From contig CP126124.1 of assembly GCA_030123545.1 (NCBI GenBank), positions 1,550,001-1,614,000 of the forward strand: 64,000 nt of DNA. Direction: 5' to 3'. This document shows, piece after piece, positions 9,104-17,350 of this stretch. The DNA comes from Burkholderiaceae bacterium. GTDB taxonomy: Bacteria; Pseudomonadota; Gammaproteobacteria; Burkholderiales; Burkholderiaceae_C. The position numbers and the translations under genes were made by a program. The notes below the pieces were generated by a model. The model did not search any database. It saw nothing but the letters and a program-made list of their open reading frames with translations, and was not told the DNA's origin. Each line of letters opens with the position of its first letter. Position 1 is the first letter of the stretch.

Positions 9104-10924
9104 ATGAGCTACGTCGCCCCCGTGCGGGACATGCTGTTCGACATCGAGCATCTGGCGCGAATCGACGAGATCGCGCGCCTGCCCGGCTTCGAGGAGGCCG
9201 GCCTCGACACCGCAGCGGCGGTGCTGGCCGAATGCGCGAAGTTCAACGAGGGCGTGCTTGCGCCGCTGAACGTCGAGGGCGACAGGAGCCCGTCGAGCTT
9301 TCAGTCCGGCGTCGTGACCACGACCCCCGGCTTTCGCGATGCGTTCCGGCAGTACACCGAAGGCGGCTGGCAGGGCCTGCAGCATCCGATCGAGTTCGGC
9401 GGCCAGGGGCTGCCGAAGACGATAGGCGCGCCCTGCGGCGAAATCCTGAACAGCGCGAACATGAGTTTTGCGCTGTGTCCGCTGCTGACCGACGGCGCGA
9501 TTGAGGCGCTGCTGACCGCCGGTTCCGACGCGCTCAAGGGCAAATACCTCGAAAAACTCGTCAGCGGCCAGTGGACCGGCACGATGAACCTGACCGAACC
9601 GCAGGCGGGCTCGGATCTCGCCGCGGTGCGCAGCCGCGCCGAGCCGCAGCCGGACGGTACCTACCGGATCTTCGGCACCAAGATCTTCATCACCTACGGC
9701 GAGCACGACATGGCCGAGAACATCGTGCACCTGGTGCTGGCCCGCGTCGCCGGCGCGCCCGAGGGGGTGAAGGGGATCAGCCTGTTCGTCGTGCCGAAGT
9801 TCCTGGTGAAAGACGACGGCACCTTGAGCACGCGCAACGACGTGCAGTGCGTCAGCATCGAGCACAAGCTCGGCATCAAGGCCAGCCCGACCGCGGTGCT
9901 GCAGTACGGCGACGGTCTGGCGGGCAGTGTCGGCGACGCGGGCGCACCCGGCGCCGTGGGCTACCTGGTCGGCGAAGAGAACCGCGGCCTCGAATACATG
10001 TTCATCATGATGAACGCTGCGCGCTATGCGGTCGGCGTGCAGGGCATCGCGATCGCCGAGCGCGCGTACCAGAAGGCGGCCGCGTTCGCGAAGGAGAGGG
10101 TGCAGTCGCGCCCGGTCGACGGCTCGACCAGGGGCGCGGCGACCATCGTCCACCACCCGGACGTGCGGCGCATGCTGATGACGATGCGCGCGTATACCGA
10201 GGGCTGCCGCGCGCTGGCGATCGCGTCGGCCGGCGCCTACGACGCGGCGCACCACCACCCCGACGCCGAGGTGCGGCGCCAGAACCAGTCGTTCTACGAG
10301 TTCATGGTGCCGCTGATCAAGGGCTACAGCACCGAGATGAGTCTGGAGGTGGCCAGCCTGGGCGTGCAGGTGCACGGCGGCATGGGCTTCATCGAAGAGA
10401 CCGGCGCCGCGCAGTACCTGCGCGACGCGAAGATCCTGACGATCTACGAGGGCACGACCGCGATCCAGGCGAACGACCTGGTCGGGCGCAAGACCGCGCG
10501 CGACGGCGGCGAGACCGCCAAGGCCATCGCCGGCCAGATCGAGGCGACCGAGACCGAGCTGCGCCGGCGCACCAGCGTTGCCGGCCGTGCGGTGGCGGTG
10601 CGACTGGCGGCGGCGCGCGCGGCGTTCCTCGGCGCGGTCGATTTCATGGTCGACAACGCCCGCGCGAATCCGAATGCGGCGTATGCCGGCAGCGTCCCGT
10701 ACCTGCTGCTCGCCGGCAACCTGATGGCCGGCTGGCAGATGGCGCGCGCGCTGATTGCCGCGGAAGACCAGTTGGCCGACGGCGTCGATACTGCCTTCAT
10801 GCAGGCCAAGATCACGACCGCGCGCTTCTATGCCGAACACATACTGGTGAAGGCGCCGGGCCTGGGTCAGAGCATCGTCGAAGGGGCCGACAGCGTGACC
10901 GCGCTGGCGCTCGACGCGTTCTGA
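9104..10924 (+). CDS. Acyl-CoA dehydrogenase with C-terminal extension
   Basis: A 606-residue FAD enzyme that oxidises acyl-CoA to 2-enoyl-CoA and hands electrons to ETF. Core motifs: MNLTEPQAGSDLAAVRSRAE, IFGTKIFITYGEHDM, GSRGLEYMF-like EENRGLEYMFIMMNAARY, QVHGGMGFIEETGAAQYLRD and the catalytic-Glu region ILTIYEGTTAIQANDLVGRK. About 130 residues follow the core, as in the long bacterial class often encoded with etf genes. A strong ribosome binding site (GAAGGAG) precedes the ATG. The substrate chain length cannot be read from sequence. A related enzyme is encoded at 22986-24695. Confidence 0.93.
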   Translation: MSYVAPVRDMLFDIEHLARIDEIARLPGFEEAGLDTAAAVLAECAKFNEGVLAPLNVEGDRSPSSFQSGVVTTTPGFRDAFRQYTEGGWQGLQHPIEFGGQGLPKTIGAPCGEILNSANMSFALCPLLTDGAIEALLTAGSDALKGKYLEKLVSGQWTGTMNLTEPQAGSDLAAVRSRAEPQPDGTYRIFGTKIFITYGEHDMAENIVHLVLARVAGAPEGVKGISLFVVPKFLVKDDGTLSTRNDVQCVSIEHKLGIKASPTAVLQYGDGLAGSVGDAGAPGAVGYLVGEENRGLEYMFIMMNAARYAVGVQGIAIAERAYQKAAAFAKERVQSRPVDGSTRGAATIVHHPDVRRMLMTMRAYTEGCRALAIASAGAYDAAHHHPDAEVRRQNQSFYEFMVPLIKGYSTEMSLEVASLGVQVHGGMGFIEETGAAQYLRDAKILTIYEGTTAIQANDLVGRKTARDGGETAKAIAGQIEATETELRRRTSVAGRAVAVRLAAARAAFLGAVDFMVDNARANPNAAYAGSVPYLLLAGNLMAGWQMARALIAAEDQLADGVDTAFMQAKITTARFYAEHILVKAPGLGQSIVEGADSVTALALDAF

Positions 10925-10990
10925 ATTGCTATATAAAAGATGGCTGATCGCGTAGATACCGACTGGGCTACGGCACTATTTCTTCAAAAT
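10925..10990. repeat. Short AT-bordered hairpin repeat (member of a dispersed family)
   Basis: Begins ATTGCTATATAAAAGATGGC and has complementary GCGTAG / CTACGGC arms. Similar short elements recur at 22438-22512, 30744-30806, 34547-34612, 58738-58800 and, inside a coding region, at 44439-44510. They share a TTGCTAT or ATAGCTGC edge, a GC-rich hairpin and an AT-rich far edge. Confidence 0.45.
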
Positions 10991-11028
10991 TCAGGCGAGC
11001 GTCAACAACGCTCGCCGCAACGACAGCC

Positions 11029-11982
11029 ATGTCCCATCTGCCCGCGCCGCTAGCTCGGCTTTCGTTCCCCGTGATCGGCTCGCCGCTGTTCATCATCAGC
11101 AACCCGAAGCTGGTGATCGCGCAGTGCACCAGCGGCGTGATCGGCGCGATGCCGGCGCTGAACGCGCGGCCGGCGTCGCAGCTCGACGAATGGCTGGCTG
11201 AAGTTACAGAGGCGCTCGCCGCCTGGGACCGCGCGCACCCTGATACGCCCGCCGCGCCGTTCGCGGTGAACCAGATCGTGCACAAGAGCAACGACCGGCT
11301 CGAGCACGACATGGAACTGTGCGTGAAGTACAAGGTGCCGGTCTACATCACCTCGCTCGGCGCGCGCGAGGACATCAACGCCGCGGCGCACGGCTACGGC
11401 GGCGTGGTGCTGCACGACGTGATCAACGACCGCTTCGCGCGCAAGGCGATCGAGAAGGGCGCGGACGGCCTGATCGCGGTCGCCGCCGGCGCCGGTGGCC
11501 ATGCCGGCGTGAAGAGCCCGTTCGCGCTGATCCAGGAGATCCGCGCCTGGTTCGACGGGCCGCTGGTCCTGAGCGGATCGATCTCGACCGGCGCCGCGGT
11601 GCTGGCCGCGCAGGCGATGGGCGCCGACTTCGCGTACATCGGCACCGCTTTCATCGCGACCGAGGAGGCGCGGGCGGTCGAGGGCTACAAGCAGGCGATC
11701 GTCGCCGGGACATCGGACGACATCGTCTACAGCAACCTGTTCACCGGCGTGCACGGCAACTACCTCGCGCCGAGCATCCGCGCGGCCGGGCTCGACCCGG
11801 AGCAGTTGCCGATCAGCGACCCGAGCAAGATGAACTTCGGCGGCGACAAGACCAAGGCCTGGAAGGACATCTGGGGCAGCGGCCAGGGCATCGGCGCGGT
11901 GCGCAAGGTGCAGCATGCGGCCGACTACATCGCGCAGTTGAAGCGCGAGTACGCCGAGGCGCGGGCGCGCCTCGCACTGTGA
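11029..11982 (+). CDS. Nitronate monooxygenase family protein
   Basis: A 317-residue FMN TIM-barrel protein of the nitronate monooxygenase (2-nitropropane dioxygenase) family. Family signs are PVIGSPLFIISNPKLVIAQC near the N-terminus, the conserved GADGLIAVAAGAGGHAG loop around residues 144-160, and PLVLSGSISTGAAVLAAQAMGADFAYIGTAF, which forms the FMN phosphate site. Known members oxidise alkyl nitronates such as propionate-3-nitronate; others are related flavoenzymes. No operon partner: the next gene is convergent and ends 6 bases away. Confidence 0.9.
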   Translation: MSHLPAPLARLSFPVIGSPLFIISNPKLVIAQCTSGVIGAMPALNARPASQLDEWLAEVTEALAAWDRAHPDTPAAPFAVNQIVHKSNDRLEHDMELCVKYKVPVYITSLGAREDINAAAHGYGGVVLHDVINDRFARKAIEKGADGLIAVAAGAGGHAGVKSPFALIQEIRAWFDGPLVLSGSISTGAAVLAAQAMGADFAYIGTAFIATEEARAVEGYKQAIVAGTSDDIVYSNLFTGVHGNYLAPSIRAAGLDPEQLPISDPSKMNFGGDKTKAWKDIWGSGQGIGAVRKVQHAADYIAQLKREYAEARARLAL

Positions 11983-11988
11983 ACCGGG

Positions 11989-12402
11989 TCAGTTGCCCAC
12001 GGCCTGGGTAATGAGCCGGCCCGCCGGGGCCAGATTGGCCGCCAGCTCGTGCGGCAACCCATGGCGCTCCACCAGGTACTGCGGCGTGTTGAAGCTGACC
12101 ATCACCACGCCGGGCGCCGGTTCCGACACCAGTGCCTTCAAGGGCAGGTCCAACGCCGCCAGCGGATGCGCCAGCATCAGCGGCGTGCCGGCTGCTGCAT
12201 TGCCGAAAATCAGCAGGACGGTGGGCGGCATGGCCAGGCCCACGGCAGCGGCGGCGCCCGCGTGATCGATGGTCGCAAACACCTGCAGCCCATGCGCTTC
12301 GAAGGTGGCGCGCAATCGCTCCAGGGTGCCGGAGAACGTGTGAGCGCTCTTGATGCTGATCACACCGGGCGTGGTGTTCGCGCTTGAAAAGCTGGTGTTC
12401 AT
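11989..12402 (-). CDS. DUF302 domain-containing protein
   Basis: A 137-residue cytoplasmic protein dominated by a DUF302 domain, recognisable from FSGTLERLRATFEAHGLQVFATIDHAGAA, VLLIFGNAAAGTPLMLAHPLAALDLPLKALV and the closing PGVVMVSFNTPQYL. The function of DUF302 is not established. No signal peptide. GGAG lies just before the ATG at 12402. It is convergent with the nitronate monooxygenase gene. Confidence 0.85.
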   Translation of the reverse strand: MNTSFSSANTTPGVISIKSAHTFSGTLERLRATFEAHGLQVFATIDHAGAAAAVGLAMPPTVLLIFGNAAAGTPLMLAHPLAALDLPLKALVSEPAPGVVMVSFNTPQYLVERHGLPHELAANLAPAGRLITQAVGN

Positions 12403-12539
12403 GCGAGGCTCCTGGAGAGGACTTCAAGCCATGGTAGGTCGTTTTTCGGCGGCCCGGATGCGGACCAAGCCCGTTCACATGGAATCCGGAAGTTCAAACA
12501 AATTCCGGGCCGACAGCCCTTATGACATTTCGTCCGTAC

Positions 12540-12556
12540 GCTATGAATTACATAGC
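12540..12556. promoter_or_regulatory. Perfect 6-bp inverted repeat in the DUF302 / dioxygenase intergenic region
   Basis: GCTATG and CATAGC flank AATTA, making a 17-base near-palindrome in an AT-rich patch of the 186-base gap between two minus-strand genes. It could be an operator or promoter element for the DUF302 gene, or an end of the short dispersed repeat family, whose members also carry GCTAT. Confidence 0.3.
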
Positions 12557-12588
12557 AATCACCGACTGCATCCGCAGCTCGCCACGCG

Positions 12589-12939
12589 TCACGCGCCGCC
12601 GAACATCGCCAGGTTCAGCACCGCCGGTTCGCCGAGCCAGGACGCGTGCAGCGTGTGGTCGGGCAGGTCGTCGCCGGTCAGCCCGTGCACCAGCACCGTG
12701 AGGCCGTGGCGGTTCTGCTCGAGCCAGGGGATCACCGCATCGAACTGCGAACGGCCGAAGCTGAGCTGGCAGCTCCAGTGCGGATGCGGGCCGACCAGCC
12801 TCTCGTGGACGCGGCCGACGGAGATGCCGAACAGTGCGCCGGCCTGTTCGCACAGCGCCGTAGCCTGCGCGACCGTCTCCGGCCCGAAGTAGACATGGGC
12901 GTGGTACTGGTCGTACAGATTGCGCGGGCGCTTCGTCAT
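12589..12939 (-). CDS. DOPA 4,5-dioxygenase family protein
   Basis: A 116-residue protein of the small DOPA 4,5-dioxygenase family, single-domain proteins related to fungal betalain enzymes. Conserved His-bearing stretches are visible: YDQYHAHVYFGP at the start, VGPHPHWSCQLSF in the middle and HTLHASWLGEP near the end. In bacteria the substrate is usually unknown; an extradiol-type ring cleavage is only a family inference. I start at the ATG at 12939, which overlaps the stop of the upstream VOC gene (ATGA) and gives the normal length; a start at 12960 would add residues inside the upstream gene. Confidence 0.82.
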   Translation of the reverse strand: MTKRPRNLYDQYHAHVYFGPETVAQATALCEQAGALFGISVGRVHERLVGPHPHWSCQLSFGRSQFDAVIPWLEQNRHGLTVLVHGLTGDDLPDHTLHASWLGEPAVLNLAMFGGA

Positions 12940-13367
12940 CGTCGTTTTCCCTGTTCCCACGGCGGTCCCTTCAGTTCCACCGTGTTGCCGTCCGGGTCGT
13001 TGAGGTAGATCGACGGGCCCTCTCCTTGCGCGCCGTTGCGCGACTCGAGTGCTCCGGCGGTGATGCCTGCGGCGTTCAACTGCGCCCGGATCGCGGCCTC
13101 GTCGAACGGCTCCACGCGCAGGCAGAAGTGGTCGAGATTGCGGCCCCCGGCGCCAGCCGCGCCCGGCGCAGCGCCGCCGGCGCGGCCGATGCGCCCTTCG
13201 ACCGGCACCAGATCGATCAGGCTGCGCCCGGCGCGCAGCTGTATCAGTCCGAGGTCGTCCTGCCGGCGTTCGACGGGGCAGCCGAGCACGGTGCCGTAGA
13301 AATGGAGCATCGCATCCAGATCGACGGTTCGAAGAACGACGTGATCGATGTCCTGGATCGGGATCAT
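12936..13367 (-). CDS. VOC (glyoxalase/bleomycin resistance/dioxygenase) family protein
   Basis: A 143-residue protein with the paired beta-alpha-beta-beta-beta modules of the vicinal oxygen chelate fold: IQDIDHVVLRTVDLDAMLHFY at the start and LDHFCLRVEPFD, then IYLNDPDGNTVELKGPPW at the end. The metal-binding positions are the first His, the His of DHFCLRV and the Glu of NTVELKG. VOC proteins include glyoxalases, ring-cleaving dioxygenases and resistance proteins. The ATG at 13367 is preceded by GGAG at good spacing, so longer in-frame starts are unlikely. It is coupled to the DOPA-dioxygenase-like gene by a 4-base overlap. Confidence 0.86.
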   Translation of the reverse strand: MIPIQDIDHVVLRTVDLDAMLHFYGTVLGCPVERRQDDLGLIQLRAGRSLIDLVPVEGRIGRAGGAAPGAAGAGGRNLDHFCLRVEPFDEAAIRAQLNAAGITAGALESRNGAQGEGPSIYLNDPDGNTVELKGPPWEQGKRR

Positions 13368-13553
13368 CGGGCCTGCTCCATGCATAGCGTCAACAGGCCC
13401 TAGTCTATTCGGTGCAGATCGCCGGTGCGCCGGTGGCCCACCTGGCCTCGTCGGTCGCGAAGACGAGCGCCGCGCGCGGTCGGGGACTTCGACGGCCAGC
13501 CGACGCTCCGCGGCCAAACCGGTCACACTTCAGCTGGATCACCAGGAGATGTC

Positions 13554-14378
13554 GTGTGTGAGCTGTTCGCGATGTCCGCCAGCGCCCCCGCCAGGGTCCG
13601 GTACGACCTGGATCGCTTCGCCGCGGAAGGGGGCGAGCGGCACCAGAACCGCGACGGATGGGGCATCGTCTTTTCGGACGGACGGGATGCGCACTATTTC
13701 CGCGAGTCGGCACCCGCCAGCAAAAGTCCGCTGGACCGCTTCGTGCGCACGCATTCCACGCCCCATGCGCTCGTTCTGGCGCACGTGCGGCGGGCGTCAC
13801 AGGGAGAGCGGGCGCTGGCCAATACGCATCCGTTCCGCCGTGTCCTGCACGGGCGCCTGCAGCACTTCGCGCACAACGGCACGCTCGATGGCCTCGAGCG
13901 CATGCCGGAGGCCCGGCGCCTGTCGGACGAGCGCGTCGGCAACACCGACAGCGAGCTGGCGTTTCTGCTTCTGCTCGATCGGGTGGCGCGAGAGGCGCCG
14001 GATTCATCCCGGAGCAGCGTCCGCTTCAGCGTGTTCCGGGATTTCTGCCGGGACATGGCACGGCTCGGGCCGGCGAATTTCATCTGGCTCGACGGGGATA
14101 CGCTTCATGTGCACGCCGATCGGCGCAGGTACGAGACCGAACACGGGCTCTCCGAACCCCGGGCGCCCGGCCTGCACATGCTGCGATCGGTGCGGGGCTC
14201 GTTGTCGGGGCCGCACGAATGCGTGGGCGCCGCGATAGAAGCCGTGCCCGAGCACATGGTGGTGTTTGCCAGCCTTCCGCTCAGCCGCGGGCCCTGGGAG
14301 CCGCTCGAGCGATCGACCGTGATGGCCGTGCGCGCTGGAGAAGTCGTGCACCAGGAGCAAATTGCCTGGGGCCGATGA
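13554..14378 (+). CDS. Class II glutamine amidotransferase (YafJ-like)
   Basis: A 274-residue Ntn-type amidotransferase. A GTG start at 13554, preceded by AGGAG, makes Cys the second residue (GTG TGT GAG), giving the exposed N-terminal Cys nucleophile after Met removal; the family N-terminus CELFAMSAS follows. Further signatures are NRDGWGIVFSDGRDAHYFRES, LVLAHVRRAS, NTHPF and FAHNGTLDG. It resembles YafJ and EgtC-type proteins, which use glutamine or gamma-glutamyl substrates; the acceptor reaction is unknown. It lies just upstream of the SOS-type radical SAM gene but is probably transcribed separately. Confidence 0.9.
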   Translation: MCELFAMSASAPARVRYDLDRFAAEGGERHQNRDGWGIVFSDGRDAHYFRESAPASKSPLDRFVRTHSTPHALVLAHVRRASQGERALANTHPFRRVLHGRLQHFAHNGTLDGLERMPEARRLSDERVGNTDSELAFLLLLDRVAREAPDSSRSSVRFSVFRDFCRDMARLGPANFIWLDGDTLHVHADRRRYETEHGLSEPRAPGLHMLRSVRGSLSGPHECVGAAIEAVPEHMVVFASLPLSRGPWEPLERSTVMAVRAGEVVHQEQIAWGR

Positions 14379-14414
14379 AACCCCGCCTCGCGTGCTGAAG
14401 ACGCTCGGTATTGA

Positions 14415-14434
14415 TACTGTTATTATATACAGTT
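14415..14434. promoter_or_regulatory. LexA (SOS) box upstream of the radical SAM gene
   Basis: TACTGTTATTATATACAGTT contains CTG-N10-CAG with an AT-only centre, matching the CTGTATATATATACAG class of LexA operators. TTGATA lies directly before it and TATTAT or TATATA within it, so the box overlaps a plausible sigma-70 promoter. About 80 bases of leader separate it from the GTG start of the radical SAM gene. Confidence 0.8.
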
Positions 14435-14514
14435 ACTTGCCGGGTACCTCAAATTGCAAGGCTTCTGCATGGACAGCTCGCCTACCGTGTCGCTCCGGCG
14501 GATCGGGGCTGGAC

Positions 14515-15594
14515 GTGAGTGATGCGACGATTCCGCTGCGCGCGATCAAGGGCCGCGGCAGCGCCTCGCGCATCGCGCACCGGTTCGAGCAGGACCAGCG
14601 CGAGGCGTTCGACGACGGCTGGGCAACGCTGGCGAGCGACGAACCCACGCCGCCGGCAACGCAGGTCAGCTTCGAGAACGCGCGCAGCGCGCTCACCCGC
14701 AACGACTCGCCCGACATCCATTTCGACTACGGGCTGAACCCGTACCGCGGCTGCGAGCACGGTTGCGTCTACTGCTACGCGCGTCCGACGCACAGCTATC
14801 TGGGCCTGTCGCCGGGGCTCGATTTCGAGACCCGCATCATCGCCAAGCGCAACATCGCCGAGGTGCTGGCGCGCGAGCTCGCGGCTCCGCGCTACGAGCC
14901 GCGGATGATCGCGATCGGAACCGTCACCGATGCCTACCAGCCGATCGAGCGCGAGCTGCGGCTGACGCGCTCGGTGCTCGAACTGCTGGCGCGCTGCCGC
15001 CATCCGCTGGCGGTGATCACCAAGGGCAGCGGCGTGGAGCGCGACCTGGATCTGCTCGCGGCGCTGGCCGCGGATCACCTCGCCGCGGTCTACGTGACGA
15101 TCACCACGCTCGATGCGCGGCTGGCCCGGGTGCTGGAGCCGCGCGCCGCCGCGCCGTATCGGCGCCTCGCCACGATCCGCAAGCTGGCCGCGGCCGGGGT
15201 GCCGGTCGGCGTCAGCGTCGCGCCGCAAATCCCGTTCCTGAACGACGACATGGAGCAGGTGCTGGCCGCCGCGCGAGAAGCCGGCGCTTCAGCCGCGTTC
15301 TACACCGTGCTGCGGCTGCCCTGGGAACTCGCGCCGCTGTTTCGGCAGTGGCTCGACCTGCATTACCCGGAGCGCGCCGGCCGCGTGATCGCGCGCATCC
15401 GGGAGATGCGCGGCGGCAAGGACTACGACAGCGACTTCGCGACCCGGATGAAGGGCAGCGGCACTTGGGCCGAGTTGATCCGCCGGCGCTTCGAGACCGC
15501 CTGCCGCCGCCTCGGACTGAATCGCGAACGGATAGTGCTGGATGCGAACCGATTTCTGCGCGGCGAAGTGGTGGGGCAGGGCAGCCTGTTCTGA
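14515..15594 (+). CDS. PA0069 family radical SAM protein
   Basis: A 359-residue radical SAM enzyme of the family named after Pseudomonas PA0069, distantly related to spore photoproduct lyase. The cluster motif Cys80-x3-Cys84-x2-Cys87 sits in YRGCEHGCVYCYARP. Other family features are AIKGRGSASRIAHRFE at the start, the stretch IAIGTVTDAYQPIERELRLTR, cut here for length, and GVSVAPQIPFLND. The reaction is unknown. The GTG at 14515 gives the conserved N-terminus; an in-frame start at 14362 would run through the LexA box. The LexA site upstream predicts induction by DNA damage. It converges with eptA 12 bases downstream. Confidence 0.9.
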   Translation: MSDATIPLRAIKGRGSASRIAHRFEQDQREAFDDGWATLASDEPTPPATQVSFENARSALTRNDSPDIHFDYGLNPYRGCEHGCVYCYARPTHSYLGLSPGLDFETRIIAKRNIAEVLARELAAPRYEPRMIAIGTVTDAYQPIERELRLTRSVLELLARCRHPLAVITKGSGVERDLDLLAALAADHLAAVYVTITTLDARLARVLEPRAAAPYRRLATIRKLAAAGVPVGVSVAPQIPFLNDDMEQVLAAAREAGASAAFYTVLRLPWELAPLFRQWLDLHYPERAGRVIARIREMRGGKDYDSDFATRMKGSGTWAELIRRRFETACRRLGLNRERIVLDANRFLRGEVVGQGSLF

Positions 15595-15606
15595 CCGCTG
15601 CCGGTG

Positions 15607-17310
15607 TTACGCCCTGGATTTTTCGCAGTCGGCGTAGATGTCGCGGTCGCGGTGGTACAGCCGGGTCTGCACGTCGAGCAGGCCGAGCACCGAATCGAAA
15701 TAGTCGTCGTGCGAGATCCTGCGGTCGCGCTGCTTGTCGAGGCAGGCGGTGCTGATGCCGGTGCGCTGCTGGATCGCCGGCGACAGCCAGGTGATCCATG
15801 GAACGTGCTTTTGCACGTCGGGCGCCACCCGGTACGGCAGCCCGTGCAGGTAGAGGTTGTTCTCGCCAAGCGATTCGCCGTGGTCGGCCACATAGACCAT
15901 CGCCGGCGCCGCCCAGGGCTGCTGGTCCTTCAGCCACGCGATGCACGATGCGAGGAAATGGTCGGTGTAGAGCACGCTGTTGTCGTAAGCGTTGACGACC
16001 TGCTGGCGCGTGCAGGTCTCGAGTGCGTTGCTCGTGCATTCGGGCAGGAACTTCTTGTACGCGGGCGGGCTGCGCTTGTAGTAGGCCGGCCCGTGGCTGC
16101 CGATCTGGTGCATCACCAGCACGACGCCGCGCGCGCGCGCCGCGGCCGGCAGCGCGTCGATGCGCCGATCGAGCCCCACCAGCATCACCCCGTCCAGGCA
16201 TTCGCCGTCGCTGCACAGGCCGGGCACGTTCAGGTGCGAGGTGTCGACATGCGGCACGCGGTCGCAGACCCCTTTGCAGCCGGCCTGGTTGTCGATCCAC
16301 AGCACCGCGAGGCCGAGCCGCTGCAGCAGATCGAGCAGGTTTCCCTGGTTCTTGTCGCTGGCTTCGAATTCCGTGCGGCCGAGATCGGAGAACATGCAGG
16401 GCACCGAAGTGGCCGTGCTGGTGCCGCAGGACCAGGCGTTGCGCTCGCTGACCACGCCCGCGCGCGCCAGCTCCGGCGTGGTGTCCCGCGCGTAGCCGTT
16501 CAGGCCAAAGTTGCCTGCGCGTCCGGTCTCGCCGAGCACCAGCAGCAACAGTGGCGGCTTGGCCTGGTCGCGGTAGCTCGCGCCCAGTTTCGCGTCGGTC
16601 GCGATCGGCACCAGCGGGCCGCGCTCGTGGTGCCGGCTGCCGGCCGCCAGATCGCCGAGCGCGTACAACGTGTTCAGCGGGTTCACAAGGTAGCGCAGCT
16701 GCGTGTGGTTGCGCATCACCGACGCGAAATCAACATAAAAAAGCAGTAACGCCCCTATGAACACTACGATCGACGCAATAAAAACGATAGCATTCATGCG
16801 CAGCTGCCGCCACCCGCCGATGCGTCGCAGCGGCCGCGGCCACAGCCACAGCGCCGGCAGCAGCGCGAGCACCAGCACCGTCACCGCCAGGCGCCAGTTC
16901 ATCAGGTTCGCGACCTCGCGCGGGTTCGTCTGCAGCACGTTGACCATCATCGGGGTGTCGATCACCACGCCGTAGCTCAACATGAAGTAGGTGCCGGCCG
17001 CCGCGATCAGCAGCAGCAGCGTGATCGCCGGCTTGAACGTCCAGCGCCAGCACAGCAGGCTCAGGATCGCGCCGATGGCGGCGGCAATCGCGACCGCGAA
17101 GCCGATGCCGAACCACAGCCCGTGCGCGCTGTGCAGATCCGGCAGCCGCCAGAGCGCGCGCCACAGCGCCAGGTTGCAGACGGTCGCGATCCACAGCGAC
17201 GCGGTGACGATGATCCAGCCCGGATGGGTCGCGGCGCGCTGCTGCTCCGGGGAAAAGAACAATGAAGAGAGCGCGAATTCCGTGTTGCGGAACAGTCTCA
17301 GCGTCGGCAT
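15607..17310 (-). CDS. eptA: Phosphoethanolamine transferase (EptA/MCR-type sulfatase-fold enzyme)
   Basis: A 567-residue inner-membrane enzyme that moves phosphoethanolamine onto lipid A (or another envelope acceptor). Five hydrophobic segments fill about residues 35-215, followed by a periplasmic sulfatase-fold domain. Catalytic features are GETGRAGNFGLNGYARDTTP, the nucleophile Thr near residue 299 in CGTSTATSVPCMF, HQIGSHGPAYYKRSP and ADHGESLGE, supplying zinc ligands. Several Cys pairs match the disulfides of the MCR/EptA group. Two earlier in-frame starts exist (17325 GTG, 17319 ATG); I chose 17310 by comparison with related N-termini. It follows dnaJ by 40 bases on the same strand. Acceptor specificity is inferred. 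Confidence 0.88.
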   Translation of the reverse strand: MPTLRLFRNTEFALSSLFFSPEQQRAATHPGWIIVTASLWIATVCNLALWRALWRLPDLHSAHGLWFGIGFAVAIAAAIGAILSLLCWRWTFKPAITLLLLIAAAGTYFMLSYGVVIDTPMMVNVLQTNPREVANLMNWRLAVTVLVLALLPALWLWPRPLRRIGGWRQLRMNAIVFIASIVVFIGALLLFYVDFASVMRNHTQLRYLVNPLNTLYALGDLAAGSRHHERGPLVPIATDAKLGASYRDQAKPPLLLLVLGETGRAGNFGLNGYARDTTPELARAGVVSERNAWSCGTSTATSVPCMFSDLGRTEFEASDKNQGNLLDLLQRLGLAVLWIDNQAGCKGVCDRVPHVDTSHLNVPGLCSDGECLDGVMLVGLDRRIDALPAAARARGVVLVMHQIGSHGPAYYKRSPPAYKKFLPECTSNALETCTRQQVVNAYDNSVLYTDHFLASCIAWLKDQQPWAAPAMVYVADHGESLGENNLYLHGLPYRVAPDVQKHVPWITWLSPAIQQRTGISTACLDKQRDRRISHDDYFDSVLGLLDVQTRLYHRDRDIYADCEKSRA

Positions 17311-17350
17311 GGCCCGCATTGTCACCGCATTCGCGGCGACAGTGGATCCG

